Positions 30,611-39,723 are shown, counted from the first letter of the stretch. The stretch: 64,000 bases of DNA from Nitrospira sp. UBA2082 (GCA_002331335.1 DCZO01000014.1:1-64000); one strand, 5' to 3'. The notes: generated by a model not told the origin, from the sequence alone. A program made the numbers and translations.

Positions 30611-31279
30611 TCAATTCTGCGCGATCCGGCCTTGATTTTCAGTCCCTTCTCTCAACCACTCAGGCAAAAACGTCCGCACGCCGACAGCCCATACCGTCGG
30701 ATCTTCATCGATCGCGAGGAATAAATCGCTGAGATCCAGGATCATGGCGTCTGAGAGAGCAAGGTACTTCTGTGCCTGCCGTTGAAGTGCAGGCGCGTCT
30801 GTTTCACCTCGGGCGATTGCCCGTTCCAGCCAGCGGCGTCCAAAACCATGGTGGGCTTCTTCTTGTCGAAGCAAGATACGGCGGATTCGTCCAAACGGCG
30901 CGGCACGCTTGGCCAGACCTCGTTCAATGTGAGTCAGAATCGCTTCGCCCAAACCTTCAAGAATGACTTGCTCGGCGAGCACAGTCTCCAGGAGATTGTT
31001 GTCGGCCAGCCGCCCGCGAAGCAGCTCGCGATACTCTTCCATGGCCGGCAGAAACGGCGAAACTCCGAGATTCTTCGGCGCGAGCCACACGATAGCGCCT
31101 TGAAACACCAGCGCATGCATGGCCTCCTGTTTCGCTTGCTGCAGAAGAAATCGTTGGGCTCCTGAATCTTCCGCCAAAGCCGCCTGGGCCTTCGCGCAGT
31201 CATGCGCCATGCGTTCCCCATGCTCCAGGAACGTGAGCAACCGGGCAATCGGCACTTTCTCGTCAGGATGCACCAGCAT
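30611..31279 (-). CDS. Ferritin-like diiron protein
   Basis: The ATG at 31279 (MLVHPDEKVP) gives 222 residues; a longer frame to 31615 only overlaps the DUF547 gene. The protein is all-helical. Candidate iron ligands are E52 and H55 in AKQEAMHALVF and the second ExxH in LRQEEAHHGFG, with E22 possibly a third carboxylate, a four-helix-bundle diiron arrangement. Such proteins act as oxygenases, hydroxylases or redox enzymes. The gene overlaps the end of the DUF547 gene by 17 bases and is followed ten bases later by the glycosyltransferase, so it is tightly coupled to that pathway. Substrate unknown. Confidence 0.8.
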   Translation of the reverse strand: MLVHPDEKVPIARLLTFLEHGERMAHDCAKAQAALAEDSGAQRFLLQQAKQEAMHALVFQGAIVWLAPKNLGVSPFLPAMEEYRELLRGRLADNNLLETVLAEQVILEGLGEAILTHIERGLAKRAAPFGRIRRILLRQEEAHHGFGRRWLERAIARGETDAPALQRQAQKYLALSDAMILDLSDLFLAIDEDPTVWAVGVRTFLPEWLREGTENQGRIAQN

Positions 31280-32063
31280 CGGCTGTCTCCTTTGGTGGAA
31301 TTCCGTTGAGGTTCCAGTCGTAGTCGAGAAATTCCACGCGATATCCGGGCTGCGCCAGTTCCTTCGCCAATGCCGGATCATCGACATACCGCGCCACATA
31401 CGCCAAGATCGATCCAGCCGCAGCGACAAAATCTTCTTCAAACCAGTCAAAGATTTTTGAAACTGAAGCAATTCTCTGCTTCCGGTCGAACCGATTCCGC
31501 GTGGGATCGTTGATAAAGGCCCTGGCTGCAACATCGAGCTGGCGATCCAGCTGATTCGGTTGGTAGGCCCACGGCTGCAGCTTCGGGCACGATGCGGATG
31601 CGCAGACGATGGCAAAATGGATCAACGGCTCTTGAAACTGCTTGATCAGGACCTTCCGCTCGAGGTCATAGAGATTGATGCTGGCCCCGCCGACCCGATA
31701 GGTTTGACCGATGAAGTACCGATACCGTCCCACAGAGGTCATCGGCGAATAGTGATCGAGAATGCCCTTGATGGCGAACGCATTGTACGCATTAATCCAA
31801 AAGGCCAGCCGTTCATTCCGCGTGGCAAAGGTGTTGGGATCAACTCGGTCTAGCCGAGCCAGATAGGCGTCCACACGCTCGTCTACTTGAATGGCAGGAT
31901 AATCGACGACTCCGTCCTTTACATGCGCCTCCAGGACCTTCTCGAACAGCAGATGAGAGAACTCCGATGGAGCAATCGGATTGGCCGGCGTGAATCGAGT
32001 GGGGACCGTCGAACAGCCCGTCACCACCACCAACATCCCTATCGCACACCACCGCGTCATCAT
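31263..32063 (-). CDS. DUF547 lipoprotein
   Basis: A 266-residue protein with a lipoprotein signal (CAIGMLVVVTGC, Cys near residue 17). Nearly all the rest is a DUF547 domain: VDYPAIQVDERVDAYLARLD, RLAFWINAYNAFAIKGIL and HFAIVCASASCPKLQPWAY are its hallmarks. The CASASCP segment suggests a thiol or papain-like site. DUF547 proteins often accompany radical SAM and glycosyltransferase genes, including arsenosugar loci, and may process a secreted product. Its stop overlaps the start of the ferritin-like gene, and it begins ten bases after the radical SAM gene. Confidence 0.9.
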   Translation of the reverse strand: MMTRWCAIGMLVVVTGCSTVPTRFTPANPIAPSEFSHLLFEKVLEAHVKDGVVDYPAIQVDERVDAYLARLDRVDPNTFATRNERLAFWINAYNAFAIKGILDHYSPMTSVGRYRYFIGQTYRVGGASINLYDLERKVLIKQFQEPLIHFAIVCASASCPKLQPWAYQPNQLDRQLDVAARAFINDPTRNRFDRKQRIASVSKIFDWFEEDFVAAAGSILAYVARYVDDPALAKELAQPGYRVEFLDYDWNLNGIPPKETADAGAS

Positions 32064-32073
32064 CCTTCCCTCG

Positions 32074-33192
32074 TTACCATGAGACTGGCGTCCTCCAGGC
32101 TTTGATCGGATGGCGCAGCACCGATCCGATCACCCGGCCATCCACTCGATTGCATGAAGACCGATCGGAACAATCCTGGATGCTCTGTCGATCAAAGCGC
32201 GCAAGTATTTCACCGAGCGAGTCTTGAAGCAGATTCCCTGTATGAGACAAAGATAAACAGGGCGACACATTGCCCGAGGCGTCAATGGCGATGCTATACC
32301 GCCCTGCATCACAAGGCGCGAGCCGTTCTCCCCGCAACCATGACACCGTATCCTTGGCATACTGCCGAAGATAGCCGGGGGGAATCTCATCGTTCGCCAG
32401 CAGTTGTTCAAACACCATACTCGCTCGTCGGCGCTCGTACATCAGAGAGAGATCGTGCTTCCCATAGAGTCCGACATCCCAATGATAGGCGCCGACCACC
32501 GGCAAGAACCCCCTTCCACGGGCGAACCGGACGACATCACCCGCTTCATCCCGATTGAGTTCGCTGACGATGCAGATGAGAAATTTAGGCGCACGATAGC
32601 TATCGAGCAGGTCAAGACCGGCCAGAACTTGCGGCAATTGGTCAGCCCCACGAATACGCTCATACTTTGTGCGATCCAGCGTGTCGAGGCTGACTGACAG
32701 CGATACCGAAAGAGCTTCGAATCGTTGAACAACATCAGCCGTCAACCTGGTCCCATTGGTAATCACGGTCGCGCGAAATCCAATCTGAACAAGATCTTCA
32801 AGTATGTCAGGCAAATCACGCCGTAACAGCGGTTCTCCGCCTTGCACAAACACAAGGCGCAGCCCATCCTGATAGAGACCACGGAACACCTTCCGGATCT
32901 CGTCACGTGTCATCTCATAGCGACCTTCGTTCAAGGGTAAGTTGCAGTACCCGCAATCCGAGTTGCACCGCAGATTGGCCTGAAAGATGGCTAATACTGG
33001 CCGACGAGTGAGAAGGTTTTTCACCCCGCCGAGCACAGCTTGCCCAAGACTCGGCCGCTGGCCCGAAGAAAGGGCCACCTTACCATACGAGTTTTGTGAG
33101 CACTGCCCTGACCGTTCGATCTGAATTAGCATCAAGTGCTCCGTCAATGGATCATCTTGGGCAGAACTGCACACTGTCCGCCAAATTTTCAC
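32074..33192 (-). CDS. Radical SAM enzyme with C-terminal SPASM-like cysteines
   Basis: The 372-residue product (GTG at 33192, weak ribosome binding site; an internal ATG at 33132 is possible) has the radical SAM cluster motif CNSDCGYC near residue 76. VFVQGGEPLL is the SAM-binding GGE motif and ATVITNGTRL is also present. The C-terminal LAPCDAGRYSIAIDASGNV, SPCLSL and DRSSCN cysteines look like an auxiliary iron-sulfur site of the SPASM/twitch kind. It makes 5-deoxyadenosyl radicals for an unknown substrate. As first gene of the operon with DUF547, ferritin-like and glycosyltransferase genes, it probably starts a small biosynthetic pathway. A methyltransferase partner (arsM-like) typical of arsenosugar loci is missing here. 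Confidence 0.9.
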   Translation of the reverse strand: MKIWRTVCSSAQDDPLTEHLMLIQIERSGQCSQNSYGKVALSSGQRPSLGQAVLGGVKNLLTRRPVLAIFQANLRCNSDCGYCNLPLNEGRYEMTRDEIRKVFRGLYQDGLRLVFVQGGEPLLRRDLPDILEDLVQIGFRATVITNGTRLTADVVQRFEALSVSLSVSLDTLDRTKYERIRGADQLPQVLAGLDLLDSYRAPKFLICIVSELNRDEAGDVVRFARGRGFLPVVGAYHWDVGLYGKHDLSLMYERRRASMVFEQLLANDEIPPGYLRQYAKDTVSWLRGERLAPCDAGRYSIAIDASGNVSPCLSLSHTGNLLQDSLGEILARFDRQSIQDCSDRSSCNRVDGRVIGSVLRHPIKAWRTPVSW

Positions 33193-33213
33193 CCATTGTC
33201 AGACTTGTAAATG

Positions 33214-33256
33214 CCTTAGGTCTCTTTCTCAGTCCATAACACATTGATACCTAAGG
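33214..33256. promoter_or_regulatory. Inverted repeat in the divergent promoter region
   Basis: CCTTAGGT (33214-33221) and ACCTAAGG (33249-33256) are exact reverse complements 27 bases apart. They lie between the divergent radical SAM gene and the secreted protein gene at 33340. The arrangement is compatible with a repressor or activator binding two half-sites. The motif is short, so chance is possible. Confidence 0.35.
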
Positions 33257-33339
33257 ACTACCTGACCTGTTAGGTCGGGCATATGCCTTGCTGAACTCTG
33301 TTCATATGGCACAGGTCACTTACACAGAAGGAGGGTGCA

Positions 33340-33738
33340 ATGAACAAGACTCCCCATACCTCTTTGACAATCATGATCGCAGCCCTGGCCATGACCATGA
33401 TGGCCTCCCCTGCGTCAGCTGACAACTCCAAGAAAACCAAGAAGTCCTCTTCTCATGCCTCTTCCGCCGTTGCAGCCGAAGCAGTCGGCGACGTCCCGGA
33501 GGTCGGCTCCGCTCCCATGGCCGGCCATCATGATCAGAAGCCCGGTCCCGCCTGGAGAACGATCGGCGGAACCGTCAAGCAGATCAAAGGCGATATGTAT
33601 ACAGTCGAAGACTATGAAGGCAACCAAGTTCAACTCTACGTCGGCCAGGAGACCAAGAAAATCCGCGGCAACAAGAAGGTTGGCGACACCGTACGCGCGG
33701 AAGTCACACGGGGCGGCTACGCCAATTCCATCCAGTAA
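33340..33738 (+). CDS. Small secreted basic protein
   Basis: The 132-residue product has a clear signal peptide (MIAALAMTMMASPASA), a Lys/Ser/Ala-rich linker (KKTKKSSSHASSAVA), and a compact 55-residue C-terminal unit. That unit, TVKQIKGDMYTVEDYEGNQVQ followed by VGDTVRAEVTRGG, reads like a five-strand OB-fold. A strong ribosome binding site (AGAAGGAGGG) precedes the ATG. Similar short exported proteins with a TVxxIxGxxYxV pattern are common in this type of genome, without known function. A strong terminator follows, so it is a single-gene transcript. Confidence 0.85.
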   Translation: MNKTPHTSLTIMIAALAMTMMASPASADNSKKTKKSSSHASSAVAAEAVGDVPEVGSAPMAGHHDQKPGPAWRTIGGTVKQIKGDMYTVEDYEGNQVQLYVGQETKKIRGNKKVGDTVRAEVTRGGYANSIQ

Positions 33739-33790
33739 TCTTCTTGCTGAATCCGCGCTCCCACTCGGTACCGCGCAGAGGTGTCTTCGG

Positions 33791-33825
33791 AGGGCCGGTC
33801 CTGCACAGACCGGCCCTCTTTGTTT
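33791..33825 (+). terminator. Rho-independent terminator between convergent genes
   Basis: AGGGCCGGTC (33791-33800) and GACCGGCCCT (33808-33817) form a perfect ten-base-pair stem with a seven-base loop. The sequence CTTTGTTTG follows. The T-rich side serves the plus-strand secreted protein gene; the stem could also stop the DUF3047 transcript arriving from the opposite strand. Confidence 0.92.
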
Positions 33826-33837
33826 GTGCAAACGGCG

Positions 33838-34584
33838 CTATGGCGACTTCCTGAGAAACACGATGTCGCCGTAATAGGCCGTCACCCGTTCCTTCGTATT
33901 ATCCGTATCGCTCATGATGGCGACGCCGTTGATCAGGGGCGGCTCTTCGCCGAACGTGTTCTTATAGTCTTCGTAGATATTGCGGGATTCGTCGGTCCAG
34001 ACGCCGAGCTTTTGCGGTCCGCTTTCGACGACCACCATTTTGACGAAATCCGTATAGGCGTTATCGATGATCGCGCCCACCGGCGCTTTCCTCTCCCAGA
34101 CGTAGTTGATTGCGCCGATGGGAATATCTCCGAACAAGACCCGGCCGGCCTTATATTTAAGTTTTTTCCCCACACTCACCTTGTCCGGGTCGTATTCGAA
34201 CGTGATGTAGAGGCGGGCCGGATAATCGTCGCCGTCTTTGCGGGTCACATCGCTGGTCTTGAGCAGATTGTCGATTTTCCATCGCCACTGCACGAAAGGA
34301 AATTCCTTGGGGTCGATCCTGACCTCCTTGGTCAATCCGGAGGCAGACGCATCGCTGATGGCCTTGACGACGACACGCTCGCCGTCCCTTACCAGTTCGT
34401 ACGTGGTCAACTTGGGGATCTTCTTGAAGGTGAGTGGTTTCCACCCATCCGGCAGGCGGGCGCCTGGCTCGCTCGCAGAAAACTTCCCCACCTCAAGCCC
34501 AGCACCGCCCTCCGCCAGCACCGAGGTGACCGGCACCAGCGCGCACCACATCGCCAGTATGCGTGCCGACAGATTCCGTCTCAT
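33838..34584 (-). CDS. DUF3047 secreted protein
   Basis: With the ATG at 34584 (MRRNLS), the 248-residue product has a signal peptide cleaved near VTSVLA and one DUF3047 domain. Markers are FPFVQWRWKIDNLLK, DDYPARLYITFEYDPD and RNIYEDYKNTFGEEPP, with VAIMSDTDNTKERVTAYYGD at the end, a beta-rich fold of unknown function. The upstream in-frame extension to 34644 lacks a ribosome binding site. It lies downstream of, and on the same strand as, the second ECF sigma factor; the 170-base gap makes independent expression likely. Confidence 0.9.
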   Translation of the reverse strand: MRRNLSARILAMWCALVPVTSVLAEGGAGLEVGKFSASEPGARLPDGWKPLTFKKIPKLTTYELVRDGERVVVKAISDASASGLTKEVRIDPKEFPFVQWRWKIDNLLKTSDVTRKDGDDYPARLYITFEYDPDKVSVGKKLKYKAGRVLFGDIPIGAINYVWERKAPVGAIIDNAYTDFVKMVVVESGPQKLGVWTDESRNIYEDYKNTFGEEPPLINGVAIMSDTDNTKERVTAYYGDIVFLRKSP

Positions 34585-34755
34585 TGGGTGAGCATCCACA
34601 GTGCCGTTTCCTCCATGCGCACAGCCAGCCCGTTGGTCGAACAATGGTTGAATTTCTTACAGCCTAACCCACCCTTGCGATGGCTGTTCAAGCGAAGCGG
34701 CGGATACGGGATCCGTTCCCGAGCCACGCGGCCATTGGCTCTGAATATCCGAGCC

Positions 34756-35472
34756 TCATCCCAGAGCAGTTTCGACCGTCATTCTCACTCGTTCCCGAGC
34801 CCGGTGCAACCGCACGTACAGGTTGGTTTCCGAGATGTTCAGCCTCTTGCAGGCTTCTTTGGTGTTTACCCCATAGAAATCGCGAAGGATCAACGCTTCC
34901 TTGAGAGGTGCCGGCAAGGCCTCAATGGCCTGCTGCATACAGACCCCTGCTTGGTTCGACGCCAGCAGCTTCTCCGGAGTTCGGTCGTCCCAGAGAGTCA
35001 GGGAGAATGCCGGATGCCCGACCCACTCCCTGCTCGATCGGAAACGGGATGCGTCAACCGGACTAGCATGGCTCTCGTCTTCACACTCGAAGTCCGAGAA
35101 GCACACCTGGCGTTTGTCACGCACACCTCGATCCTTGGCCTTGTGGATGAGGATCGCACAGATCCATGCATGGAGGGACGATCGGCCTTCGAACCGATTC
35201 AGCCCGTTCATCACCACCATCCAGGTCTCCTGCACGATGTCCTCAGCCGCCGCTCGATCGGTGACATAGCGCATGGCCATTCGGATGAGTGTTTGCTGAT
35301 AGCGGGTCACAACGGCTGCAAATGCCTCTTCCTCCCCTGCCCGCAGTTGGGACACAAGCAGCTTCTCGTCGCTGATCAAACGGGAGACGTTGCTCACCGT
35401 CGATGTCCCCCCCGGCGATCCGGCGGGAGGAATCGAATTCCGATATGTGGTCACGCTGGTACTCATCCTCAT
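34756..35472 (-). CDS. ECF-type sigma factor, second copy
   Basis: A protein of about 238 residues (ATG at 35472 or 35466; the frame open to 35529 has no start support). It has sigma region 2 (RYQQTLIRMAMRYVTDRA, AAEDIVQETWMVVMNGL) and region 4 (LPAPLKEALILRDFYGVN and LNISETNLYVRLHRARERV). The N-terminal 25 residues are Ser/Thr/Pro-rich and the linker between regions is long (about 60 residues with FSDFECEDESH). No anti-sigma gene follows; its usual helix-rich partner is absent, so another regulator such as the adjacent two-component system or an unlinked anti-sigma may control it. Confidence 0.9.
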   Translation of the reverse strand: MRMSTSVTTYRNSIPPAGSPGGTSTVSNVSRLISDEKLLVSQLRAGEEEAFAAVVTRYQQTLIRMAMRYVTDRAAAEDIVQETWMVVMNGLNRFEGRSSLHAWICAILIHKAKDRGVRDKRQVCFSDFECEDESHASPVDASRFRSSREWVGHPAFSLTLWDDRTPEKLLASNQAGVCMQQAIEALPAPLKEALILRDFYGVNTKEACKRLNISETNLYVRLHRARERVRMTVETALG

Positions 35473-35743
35473 CCTCCGGCCTAAAGCCGCGTTCAACGCC
35501 TGTGGTTTACCACGAGAGTTCCTGACCAACCCGCTCGATCGGCCTTCATCCGTGAAGGCATGATGGACTCATCGGCATGTTCGCAAACAATGATCAACAA
35601 ATCTTCACGAAATCATGACCTCTTCGTCACAGACTGATCGTTTTCCTGAAATATGGCCGCGTGATGCCGCCATGGCTCAGCAGAAAACACCGCGTGTCCG
35701 CGGGAGGACCAGGACGGGCGTATGCGCTGCGCGGCCACGGGGT

Positions 35744-37288
35744 TCATGTGTGGGGCGAGCATTCCACCGCCGGGACCGCATCCCGGATGACAGCAGGCTG
35801 GGCAACTGCGAGGTGAAAGGAAAAGGTCGATCCTTGATTGACGGTACTCTGCACCTCTATTGCGCTTCCGTGCAGCTCGAGAATTCGCTTCGTGATTGCG
35901 AGCCCGAGCCCAGCCCCCGCGTCACCTTTTTGATGTTTCTTCCCGGCTTGATAGTACCGGTCGAAGACATGCGGCAGATCTTCCGGTGGAATGCCGCAAC
36001 CGGAATCTGTGACCTGTGTCGTGATCTTCTCGCCCATGCGGCTCAGGATTACCGTGACTCGCCCCCCCGGAAGCGTGTATTTGACGGCATTTTCGATCAA
36101 GTTTTCGAGAGCCCGTTCGATCAGTCCGATATCACCCGACACCCGGGGGAGCTCTCCTCCTAACGTCGCCTGAAGCGTCACCTGCTTGGCCTCGACGATC
36201 ACTCGTAACTTTTGGATCACGTCCTGCACTAGTTCTCCCAGGGAAAACGATTCGAGGCGAGGCTTCATTTCCTGCGAGTTCAGTTTCGCAAGCTCAAACA
36301 ACTCTCCGATCAGTTCCCCGAGTCGTTTGCTCTGCGCCACGGCAATGTCCAGATACCTCTGCCGCTCTTGAACTGAGAGCATGCCTTCCTTCAGCAGCAA
36401 CGTTTCCAGATATCCCTGAAGACTGGTGAGAGGCGTGCGCAGATCATGCGAGACATTGGCGACCAGTTCCCGCCGCAACTGATCGGTTTCTTTCAACCGG
36501 CGGACCTGTTGACGAATGAGCCTCGTCATGTGGGAAAAGGTCGTCTCCAACTGATCGATGTCATCCCCGCGTCCGGTTGCGGATGATTCCGCCTCGGCAG
36601 GAGACAAGACGTCCGACTGGGCAATCAGTTCCGCGCGCCTGAAGGTCTCCATCGCCGACGCCAGCGAGTTGAGTCTTCTCGTCAGAAGTTTCAGACAGAG
36701 CAGCCCGGCCAGCAGGGTCAGTGCCAAGATGGCTCCGGCGGTCCAGACGCTCAATCGGAGGATGTGACTCTCCTCCAGCACCTGCATGACCGAATCAAAC
36801 TCCTCGCCGCCCAGGATGATATACAAATAGCCTTCGAGGGAGCCGTCCAAGGTTTCGATGGGAAACACCGAAAACACTTTCCGGCGCGTGACATCACGAG
36901 GATCATCGCCCAGAATCGGGAAGTCCTCAGCACCGGATAAGAAACGTTCAAGTGGGTCAAGGGAGATGCGCTGTCGTTTGACCTTTTCCGGAGGGGCCGA
37001 AAACGTCATGATGGCGCCCTGAGGATCAAGCAGATACAGCTCAATACTGGGATTGATCACCATCAGGTGATGAAAGATGTCTTTGAGCGCCGCGTCATTG
37101 ACCCGTCCTTCCTGCATCAGCACCTGATCGGACACCATCCGTTCGGCAAGCGTTCGATTGAGTTTCTGGCTGACCTCTTGAAAGTACAAGCGCGTGCTAT
37201 ACAGCGTGAGCGCCACGGCCACGGCGCCGATCACACAAAAAAGCCCGAAGAGCACGGCCGCCAGCTTTCCATACAGCGTGGTGAACAT
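35744..37288 (-). CDS. Membrane sensor histidine kinase
   Basis: The 514-residue kinase has a first membrane helix at residues 9-29 and a periplasmic sensing part of about 130 residues. A second helix (TAGILALTLLAGLLCLKLL, about 183-203) and a HAMP-like linker follow. The phosphoacceptor His lies in VANVSHDLRTPLTSLQGYL, and the ATPase domain has N (ENLIENAVKYT), G1 (DSGCGIPPED) and G2 (GAGLGLAITK) boxes. It autophosphorylates and passes phosphate to the response regulator encoded four bases upstream, so the pair is one unit. The signal is unknown. Confidence 0.95.
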   Translation of the reverse strand: MFTTLYGKLAAVLFGLFCVIGAVAVALTLYSTRLYFQEVSQKLNRTLAERMVSDQVLMQEGRVNDAALKDIFHHLMVINPSIELYLLDPQGAIMTFSAPPEKVKRQRISLDPLERFLSGAEDFPILGDDPRDVTRRKVFSVFPIETLDGSLEGYLYIILGGEEFDSVMQVLEESHILRLSVWTAGAILALTLLAGLLCLKLLTRRLNSLASAMETFRRAELIAQSDVLSPAEAESSATGRGDDIDQLETTFSHMTRLIRQQVRRLKETDQLRRELVANVSHDLRTPLTSLQGYLETLLLKEGMLSVQERQRYLDIAVAQSKRLGELIGELFELAKLNSQEMKPRLESFSLGELVQDVIQKLRVIVEAKQVTLQATLGGELPRVSGDIGLIERALENLIENAVKYTLPGGRVTVILSRMGEKITTQVTDSGCGIPPEDLPHVFDRYYQAGKKHQKGDAGAGLGLAITKRILELHGSAIEVQSTVNQGSTFSFHLAVAQPAVIRDAVPAVECSPHT

Positions 37289-37292
37289 GACC

Positions 37293-38009
37293 CTACCGAT
37301 CCGACCATTCCTCGGAAAAGCTATAGCCGACCCCCCACACGGTCAAAATATACCGAGGCCGGCTGCTGTCATCCTCAATCTTGGCACGCAACCGATTGAT
37401 GTGAGAGTTCACGGTATGTTCATACCCTTCATGCGAGTAGCCCCACACATCATCCAAGAGTTTGGCACGGGTATAGACTTGGCCCGGATGCCGGGCAAAC
37501 TGGAGCAGGAGGTCAAACTCTTTGGCCGTCAACTCAATCGATCGGCCGCGCAGCTGGACCTTTCGTTTATCGACCTCGATCACGAGGTCGCCGGCACGAA
37601 TGGTGAGAGACTTCCCGATAGGAGCCTGTGCGCGAAGGGCATCCATGCGCCGAAACAAGGCTTTTACTCGTGCAAGAAGCTCCAAAATGCTGAACGGCTT
37701 GGCGAGATAGTCGTCTGCCCCGACTTCCAACCCCAGCACCCGATCCAGCTCCGTCGACTTGGCCGTGACCATCAAGACCAGACTGTACTTCGATGAAGCG
37801 CGCAGTTTCCGGCACAAGTCCAATCCATCCATGCCAGGCAGCATCAGATCGAGAATGATCAGGTCATAGGATCTGGCAAGGGCCTGTTGAAGCCCGGCCG
37901 GGCCATCCTGCGCGACATCCACCTCATACCCCGTATCGCGCAGATGGAGCTGCACGAGCTGGGCGATGTCAGGATCGTCTTCAACGACTAGAATCGCGCG
38001 AGGTGCCAT
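37293..38009 (-). CDS. OmpR-family response regulator
   Basis: I start at the ATG at 38009 (MAPRAILVVEDDPD); a 65-residue extension to 38204 is foreign to the family. The 238-residue protein has a receiver domain with acidic pocket E10/D11/D12, phosphoacceptor D54 in LIILDLMLPGMDG and the conserved Lys in YLAKPFS. A winged-helix output domain follows (ELTAKEFDLLLQFARHPGQV and VNSHINRLRAKIE). It binds DNA as a phosphorylated dimer. It is co-transcribed with its kinase four bases downstream. A hairpin in the preceding intergenic region separates this unit from the beta-propeller gene upstream. Confidence 0.95.
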   Translation of the reverse strand: MAPRAILVVEDDPDIAQLVQLHLRDTGYEVDVAQDGPAGLQQALARSYDLIILDLMLPGMDGLDLCRKLRASSKYSLVLMVTAKSTELDRVLGLEVGADDYLAKPFSILELLARVKALFRRMDALRAQAPIGKSLTIRAGDLVIEVDKRKVQLRGRSIELTAKEFDLLLQFARHPGQVYTRAKLLDDVWGYSHEGYEHTVNSHINRLRAKIEDDSSRPRYILTVWGVGYSFSEEWSDR

Positions 38010-38107
38010 CTGTTCCCCATCCTGTCCATCGCCGGCCAATCGGCAATGACCGGACCAGCGCCGGCGTAAGCGCTCCAGTACTCCCATCGACTCGTCCGTC
38101 CTCAGAC

Positions 38108-38141
38108 ACCCAGAAGCCTCGCCGATGCAAGGCTTCTGGGT
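38108..38141 (-). terminator. Hairpin after the beta-propeller gene
   Basis: ACCCAGAAGCCT (38108-38119) and AGGCTTCTGGGT (38130-38141) form a perfect twelve-base-pair stem with a ten-base loop. It lies 35 bases beyond the propeller stop (minus-strand direction) and about 100 bases before the response-regulator start. The following bases are not T-rich, so it may end the propeller transcript only partly. Confidence 0.6.
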
Positions 38142-38175
38142 GGTCCTGAGACCACGGATCGGACACGGCAGGCGG

Positions 38176-39279
38176 TTACCGGGCCACAAGGCCATTGGCC
38201 CCACCCGGGAGGCCAGACACGCCGGTCACTTGGGTCAAGCGCCCATTGGCGCGATTGACCTGAAAGGCCTCGATCGAACGGGCCTCTGCATTGAGGACAT
38301 ACAGAAACCGGCTGTTCCGATTCAACGCCATATCAATGGGACCGGCGCCGGTGGAGGCGGCCACGGCTTCCTGCAACGCCAATCGCCCGCTCCGGCCGAC
38401 CCGGTAACTCGAAATATTGTTACTGCCGGTATTGCTGGCATAGGCGAATTTGTCGTTCTTCGTGATGACAATCCAGCAGGCAGCCGTTTGGGAGGTGGGC
38501 ACTGACCCACTCCGCACGTTCAAGGTTCCGTCACGAAGCGTATAGGAGGACACCGCGGAGGCATTCGGCGTGCCGCCAAACGCCTCACTGACCACCAACA
38601 CCCCTCGCCGGGTAAAGGAAAATCCAAACGGGGTGGCACCATTGGACGGCTGCGCCACGGGACCAGACGCCACACCATCCTCGTCGACCGCATAGGTATC
38701 GATGATCTGCGTCGCCTTTTCCGTCACGACCAGCGTATCTCCGGATGGATTGAACGAAATTTGTGCCGGAGCGGTACTCGCCCCGCTGAGCGGCCGAACG
38801 GATCCGGCGATCGGGTTCAACTTGTTATGCTGCGTCAGCTCGAACCCTGCAATGTTGCCGGCCCCTCCCGCGTTCAACACATAGACGTAATCATTATGCG
38901 TGGCAATACTGATGGGACGAGTCCCCCCGGAAGGCACTCGGTCCGTCAGTCTGAGTTGGCGGCCGTGGATTTGAAACACCGAGATATCGTCGCTGCCGGG
39001 ATTCACCACCAAGAGCTCATCTCCATCATCACTGAAAACCAGGGCCCCTTGATTGCCCAGGCCGCCACCTGATCCTTTGCCCCCCGTCGGGAACGATCCT
39101 GCCGGTACCAGGGTGTCTCCATGCTGTCTGAAGACCAGGACCGCATTGCTGTCCGGATCGTTCGACATCGTGTACACGCCGGGGGATTGCCAATCATCGT
39201 TGGCGGATGCCGAGCCGGTCCCCCACCCGGATAGTGTGATCGCCGTTGCCAGCGCGCCCATAATCAATTTATGAAGCAT
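38176..39279 (-). CDS. Secreted seven-bladed beta-propeller (lactonase/YVTN-like)
   Basis: A 367-residue protein with a signal peptide (LATAITLSGWGTGSASA). It has about seven related repeats of 45-55 residues, each with a pattern like DELLVVNPGSDDISVFQI, DYVYVLNAGGAGNIAGFEL, NDKFAYASNTGSNNISSYRV and SRFLYVLNAEARSIEAFQV. These are 6-phosphogluconolactonase/YVTN-type beta-propeller blades. In the cytoplasm such proteins can be lactonases, but with a signal peptide this one more likely serves binding or surface display. The gene is single, transcribed toward the two-component unit and divergent from the P450 gene. Confidence 0.9.
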   Translation of the reverse strand: MLHKLIMGALATAITLSGWGTGSASANDDWQSPGVYTMSNDPDSNAVLVFRQHGDTLVPAGSFPTGGKGSGGGLGNQGALVFSDDGDELLVVNPGSDDISVFQIHGRQLRLTDRVPSGGTRPISIATHNDYVYVLNAGGAGNIAGFELTQHNKLNPIAGSVRPLSGASTAPAQISFNPSGDTLVVTEKATQIIDTYAVDEDGVASGPVAQPSNGATPFGFSFTRRGVLVVSEAFGGTPNASAVSSYTLRDGTLNVRSGSVPTSQTAACWIVITKNDKFAYASNTGSNNISSYRVGRSGRLALQEAVAASTGAGPIDMALNRNSRFLYVLNAEARSIEAFQVNRANGRLTQVTGVSGLPGGANGLVAR

Positions 39280-39723
39280 CCCATCCTCCTTGGTTTATCA
39301 GGAAATTGCAAGAAAGCGTCTTTCCCACAATAACGCCGCCCTCTCACGTCAGCCTCGCAAAAGCATCACATTTCTGTCACAGAGTTGAGGTCTGGAGCAT
39401 CGACATCCAGACCCCCGGAGGATGAAATAGCCAGGACAGAGAAGGATGCTGATTATGCATCGGATTCGACAACGGCTGTGCGTGAACGCCGGGCGTTCAG
39501 CAAGCAGCAGGCTGGAAACGGGATCTAGCCCCCGCGCGCGGATTTTGGTACACACTATGGGAAGCAGGGATGACAGCATCAGTGGAGCTAGCCGCGACAG
39601 ACCGTGCGATTTTCGGCGCGGTGGCATTCACCAACGCGCATTCCAGATAGACGCAGAGGCGGGTACCATTCGGATTGCCGCATCAATTGCTAAACTCGCA
39701 CAACGCTTCCGGGAAACAGAACG
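39280..39723. other. Divergent promoter region between beta-propeller and P450 genes
   Basis: About 440 bases without a supported gene. Open frames here (for example one from 39446 that overlaps the P450 in another phase) have no ribosome binding site and no recognisable motif. An eight-base inverted repeat, GGTCTGGA (39389-39396) and TCCAGACC (39406-39413), might be an operator. No clear sigma-70 promoter is evident for the P450. Confidence 0.4.

Noticed and set aside
33781..35484. A 567-codon plus-strand frame
   Set aside because: It begins inside a terminator and runs opposite the DUF3047 and ECF sigma genes, both of which have clear domain motifs.
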